Positions 59,761 through 64,000 of a stretch of 64,000 bases of DNA are shown here, in pieces (position 1 is the first letter of the stretch; every line of letters begins with the position of its first letter). The DNA comes from Onthophagus taurus (Eukaryota > Arthropoda > Insecta > Coleoptera > Scarabaeidae). Position numbers and translations under genes: made by a program. Location of the stretch: NCBI RefSeq assembly GCF_036711975.1, contig NC_091976.1, positions 23,684,001 to 23,748,000 on the forward strand, given 5' to 3'. The notes beneath the pieces were generated by a model. That model saw nothing but the letters and a program-made list of their open reading frames with translations, did no database searches and was not told where the DNA came from.

Positions 59761-60234
59761 CTTTGATTATATACATATTATATAATATGGATTGAGCCAA
59801 CGAGAGAGATAGCTTGCGCAAGGTGATCGAACCGAGATAGACATAGAAGCGTACTGACATATAATGGGCGTGCGTTAATTTTGGCGGTAAATTTAAAACA
59901 AAATTAATAAATGAAAAAAGACAAAAAAAAAAAAATAAAATAAAATTTCCTTATTATTTATAATACTTACAGGTGATGTGAAACTGTATTATCGCGAACT
60001 TTGCACACGAAACAATACATTTTTAAACATAACGGTGTGACTGGCTGTGACACAACAAAATGATAAACCTCAAATGGAAGAGGTTTGACACTTTTGTGCG
60101 CATGCGCCCGTCTGTTTAGTACCGTTTTATGTCTATCTTTGTTACACTTTCACATCTGCGTCTATTCACCTTGAGCCACATTTTTGTTAGTAGATATATT
60201 CAGTTAGCTCAATCCATATTATATATAATCAAAG
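59761..60234. mobile_element. 474-bp MITE with 8-bp target duplication
   Basis: Ends are CTTTGATTATATAC at 59761 and its inverse TATATATAATCAAAG ending at 60234, extending to AATATGGATTGAGC on both sides. It is flanked by identical 8-bp GTCTAGTG at 59753-59760 and 60235-60242, the length made by hAT-type transposases. The insertion splits a CTAGT family copy. A GCGCATGCGC NRF-1-like palindrome lies inside near 60100. Non-coding. Confidence 0.88.
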
Positions 60235-60242
60235 GTCTAGTG

Positions 60243-62330
60243 TTAGTTCTAGTTTGAGTGCAATAAAAATATACAACATAGTGATATAATATCTAGCTTT
60301 TTTTTAATAAAAAAAACATCATAAAAGAACACCATGAAGTTGTCCATTTGTCTGTTATATGATAACTAACGTCAGATTTAAAATATCAACCTCAATTTTG
60401 ACATCTTCATTAAAAATCCTTTAAAATGAGTACAAATACGATATATTTATCTTCAATATTAATGAAGTTATGGTCAACTTCCGATTAGAAATGTGAACGT
60501 CAATTTTGACATATTTGTAATTGTCGTGAAAAATCCTTTTCCGTCGACCGTGTATTTATATGATTTATAAATGTATACAAAATCATTCATTAATGACACC
60601 TATTAATAAACGATTTTCTATTAATAAACGATTTTAACAAAGTCCGACCGAACTAAATAGTAGTCAATTTAATAAATATTCTCCAATGAAATTTGTAATA
60701 CCGACCCAACCGACCACTATATCTATTCGGTAAGACTACAAAAATAAATTATGACACATTAAAAGTGAGGTTATTTTGCCAGTGACAGAATTGGGAGATT
60801 TTTCAACGATGGATTTTCTCTATTTTGTTGAAAAGACGGTCAACGGAAAAATATTGTAACTAACTCGTATATTAAAATGCGATTAATTATCTCAATAATT
60901 AACGCGTTCGCTTCGCTTCGCTCGCTCACGCGTTAAAATATCTCGATAATTAATCGCCTTCATTAATAGACTTGTTGGTTAAATAACTATTAAAATGAGC
61001 CCAAACATGATACGTTTAATTCCAATATTAGTCGAGATATAAGCAACTTCCGGTTTGAAATGTCAATGTCATTTTGACATATTCTTAATTTTTATAAAAT
61101 GTCTTAAAATTTATCACAAAAACAAAAACACAATAAACAAAATTAAAGTTGGTATTAATATTTAACAATTAAATTGCTATCTTTATTGTTGCTTATTTCG
61201 GGTTTAACGTTTTTTTATTGAAACTTTTTTGTTTTTTGAGATAAGTGTGTCATGTTTGGACTCATGTGTCAGGTTTTTTTAATAAAAAAAACATCATAAA
61301 AGAACACCATGAAATTGTCCATTTGTCTATTATATGATAACTAACTTCAGATTTAAAATGTCAACCTCAATTTTGACATATTTGTAATCTTCATTAAAAA
61401 TCCTTTAAAATGAGTACAAACACGACATATTTATCTTCAATATTACTGAAGTTATGGTCAACTTTCGGTTACAAATGTCAACGTCAATTATAACATATTT
61501 GTAATTGTCGTGAAAAATCCTTTAAAAGGAGCCCAAACATGATACGTTTAATTCCAATTTTAGTCGAGATATAAGCAACTTCCGGTTTGAAATGTCAATG
61601 TCATTTTGACAAATTCTTAATTTTTAGAAAATGTCTTAAAATTTATCACAAAACCAAAAACACAATAAAAAAAAATAAAAATTAAGGTTGGTAATTAACA
61701 TTTAATAATTAAATTGCTATCTTCATTGTTGCTAACTTCGGGTTTAACGTTTTTTTATTCAAACTTTTTTGTTTTTTGAGATAAGTGTATCATGTTTGGA
61801 TTCATTTTAAAGGTTTTTTAATGAAGATGACAAATATGTCAAAATTGACGTTGACGTTTCAAACCGGAAGTGATGGTATTTCCATTAATATTAAAGTTAA
61901 ATGCTGAGTTTGGATTCATTTTAAAGGTTTTTTAATGAAGATGACAAATATGTCAAAATTGACGTTGACGTTTCAAACCGGAAGTGATGGTATTTCCATT
62001 AATATTAAAGTTAAATATGTCGAGTTTGGATTCATTTTAAAGGATTTTTAATGATGTTGTCAAATATGTCAAAATTAAAAGTTAAAAGTTCGAACTTTTT
62101 GGTTTTTTGAGATAAATGCGTCAAGTTTGGACTCACTTTAAAGGTTATTTTATGAAGATTACGAATATAATAATAAAATTAAAGTTGACATTGACAACTG
62201 AAAGTTTTTTTCACGACTAAACCCGACAGTTTCTAGTTTTAGGTCTTGTATTAGTTCTAGTGATAGTGCTAGTGCTAGTGTAAAACTAGAACTAACACTA
62301 GACCTAGAACTTTTTCCTTAAAAAACTTAA
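60243..62330. repeat. Composite repeat block of about 100-250 bp units
   Basis: Several units repeat in direct order: 60296-60540 matches 61274-61520 (shared ATCATAAAAGAACACCATGA); 60996-61160 matches 61530-61690 (shared GATACGTTTAATTCCAAT); 61798-61905 is repeated head to tail at 61912-62025 (shared GACGTTTCAAACCGGAAGTG). A palindromic CGCGTTCGCTTCGCTTCGCT segment lies at 60901-60936 within unrelated DNA at 60540-60995. It ends in a CTAGT family copy at 62210-62320. Relatives of the units occur at 13074-13560. Confidence 0.8.
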
Positions 62331-62592
62331 ATTCAATTTCAATTTTAACAAGCACCTGCAATATTTGGATCTTAATCACCATGGTAACCGAGTCAAGTTG
62401 GATAACCTAACAATAATAAAATTATAACCGTTAATATTTCGCTTTATATTTTAATATTTTTTTTATATTTTTGTGTATTGTTTCTTAAGTGAAATACACT
62501 GTATAAATAAAAACATAGAAATGTCAATTCTTTCAATGACGCCACATTAAGGCCTTTGCGGGGGGAGACGTTCATAACAATAGCGGACCTTG

Positions 62593-62697
62593 AGGTTAGC
62601 CGTCATTTTGACATTTGTGACGTTTCGTAGTAAAGTTCTTGTATGGCTCAATAGATGGAGTTGATATCAAGATTATAAAAACGATTTATTATTTAAT
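62593..62697. repeat. 105-bp direct duplication, copy 2
   Basis: Second copy of the segment at 59509-59613, about 108 bp beyond the stop codon of the KIAA1549-like gene. Differences include AGCTGA to AGTTGA and GATTG to GATTA. Confidence 0.9.
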
Positions 62698-62804
62698 TAT
62701 TACATAATATATTAATAAAAAAGAATATAAAATTGAGGGTGTAATTTAATTAACGTTCTATATATGTACTAATAATTATTTGGTTATTGCACGATTAAAA
62801 CTTT

Positions 62805-64000
62805 TTAATTTTGATCCCCAACTAAATTGGTTGTACTTCCAGGTAAAGAACACTTTCCAATTTCACTTTTAATAGCAGCGATTAAAGGCACAGCTGGATC
62901 GTTCGTTTTGAATTGTCCCTCAGCTAAAATATGGGCCACATCAATTTTTGGTTGTTGTCTTAAAACCCCAGCACTTAAAGGCCGCGCTAAAGGTGATGGA
63001 GCGTGGCTATCCCAAGCTCCTCGGGGTTCTACATGGGCCCCCGTTGGAGGTCTTCTAGGATCCGATGTTTTTGGACGAGGTTTCATCGATTGATTTTCAT
63101 CTGGAAGGCGACTTAAATTTTTCGATTACATTTAAGTTGAAGTTAAATTAGCAACTTTTTACTTATTTATAGCTGAATGGCTTTTAATTTCGGATAAAGC
63201 AGCTCGTTGATCATCAATTGGACTGTCTCTTCTACTTCCGAATAAGCTGAATGTGTCGTCGAGGAGATCGTGGAATCGTTTCCTCATTCTAGCTACGTTA
63301 TTAGCAATTTTTAGTTCGTCGATTCCTTCATCAACGCTAACCCCTAAAAATTATTATTTTAGAGCAATATTTTCTTATAAAAGAAATTACCATGTTGTAT
63401 TTTTTGTTGGTGAATACTCCAAACAACCGGGCCGATAACACCGGGATCTTCGCAAGAACTTCCATGTCGTTTAAAATAATTTTTATCCGGTTGATCTTGA
63501 TCATCTATTAAATCTAAATGAAGAACACTAACTGGTTCTAAAACTTTACTTAAAGGCTCTGGAATGTTACATCTAAAATAAATGATTATTAAATAATACT
63601 TTTTTAATTATTTAAATTACTTTGGAAATGATTTTACTGAGGGCATTGACAAATAAGATTTAGGACTAATCACCCCAGATTCATTTTCAGATCTCTTTAC
63701 ATCCTCGCTACTATCAGAATCGCCAAAAGAACTTCTATATTTCACCAAATTAAGAGGTACAGTTTTATTCGTGGGTTTTCCCCTAAACTGTTTTGGTTTC
63801 GCCCTCATTAAAGGCGAAACATCCAAACTACTCGAACTAACACTCATTGAACTAATTGAACTCCTCGATCGATTAATATCAACACTTCTTAAAGTTTCAT
63901 TCGACGTTTGCGTACGGAAATCGATGTAGGTTGGTGATCCTTTCCTATTTTTGTCTTTATCGTCAACAAAACCAACGTTTTCTTTTGCATGGGTGTCAAA
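62805..64000 (-). CDS. KIAA1549-like protein, C-terminal part
   Basis: Four coding exons in transcript order: from beyond 64000 to 63621, 63572-63391, 63343-63163, 63111-62805 (stop TAA at 62805). Phases are consistent; at least 350 C-terminal residues. The upstream part is Ser/Arg-rich (SVDINRSRSSISSMSVSSSS). The conserved block reads VARMRKRFHDLLDDTFSLFG, followed by SRRDSPIDDQRA, a Pro/Arg-rich linker, and the terminal PAVPLIAAIKSEIGK. The MRxRFHxLLDDxFSLFG block and the PLIxAIKxE end resemble the cytoplasmic tail of vertebrate KIAA1549/KIAA1549L (UPF0606), type I membrane proteins of unknown mechanism. Transmembrane and extracellular parts would lie beyond the window. Orthology is from memory of the tail and is moderately sure. 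Confidence 0.6.

Noticed and set aside
1-64000. CRISPR array, operon or bacterial defence system
   Set aside because: Spliced genes, LINE/SINE/copia elements and nuclear gene families show this is animal DNA; the repeat arrays are satellites without spacer-repeat structure.

Overview
This is a piece of AT-rich animal nuclear genome. It has GT-AG introns, many only about 45 to 110 bp long, and is crowded with DNA transposons, MITEs and LINE, SINE and copia remnants. The gene set (kibra, Pcf11, Rab30, mitochondrial AsnRS, Nup58, FAM114 and a KIAA1549-like gene) together with the repeat types points to a holometabolous insect, probably a beetle; the species-group call is inference. All exon models were built by hand from splice signals, reading-frame phase and family resemblance. 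For the six complete multi-exon genes, every exon phase closes and the total is a multiple of three.

Layout. 1-10.8 kb: satellite DNA, a tandem duplication, a Tigger/pogo-like remnant and a 1.8 kb 21-bp minisatellite, all downstream of (probably inside intron 1 of) kibra, whose first coding exon with one WW domain lies at 10,780-10,907 (-). 12.1-14.2 kb: nested inverted-repeat elements. 14.3-20.5 kb (-): a seven-exon RING-H2 gene of 682 codons with a copia remnant and two MITEs in one intron. 21.2-23.4 kb (+): a strongly divergent SLC6-type transporter. 23.5-25 kb: LINE and transposase remnants and the Pcf11 3' flank. 25.1-41.5 kb (-): Pcf11, 11 coding exons, 1,782 aa, with two transposon-swollen introns. 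42.9-44.7 kb: hAT remnant and repeats. 45.5-46.2 kb (+): Rab30. 47.7-50.3 kb: repeats, a possible orphan membrane-protein exon and two LINE fragments. 50.5-52.0 kb (-): mitochondrial asparaginyl-tRNA synthetase, divergent from Nup58 at 52.8-54.8 kb (+). Nup58 converges with FAM114 at 55.0-59.4 kb (-). 59.5-62.7 kb: a repeat block bracketed by a 105-bp direct duplication. 62.8-64 kb (-): 3' part of a KIAA1549-like gene that runs off the window.

The genes are mostly unrelated housekeeping or signalling genes and form no pathway cluster. The most notable points are an SLC6 paralogue lacking the usual first-helix ion-site motif; a 54-bp Pcf11 intron inflated to 3.4 kb by a four-part nested transposon stack; a perfect 22-bp hairpin at the break in a transposase frame; a 21-bp minisatellite that reads as protein heptads; a repeated Gly-turn motif region in Pcf11; and several new-looking dispersed repeat families. 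I saw no sign of a wholly new gene system.
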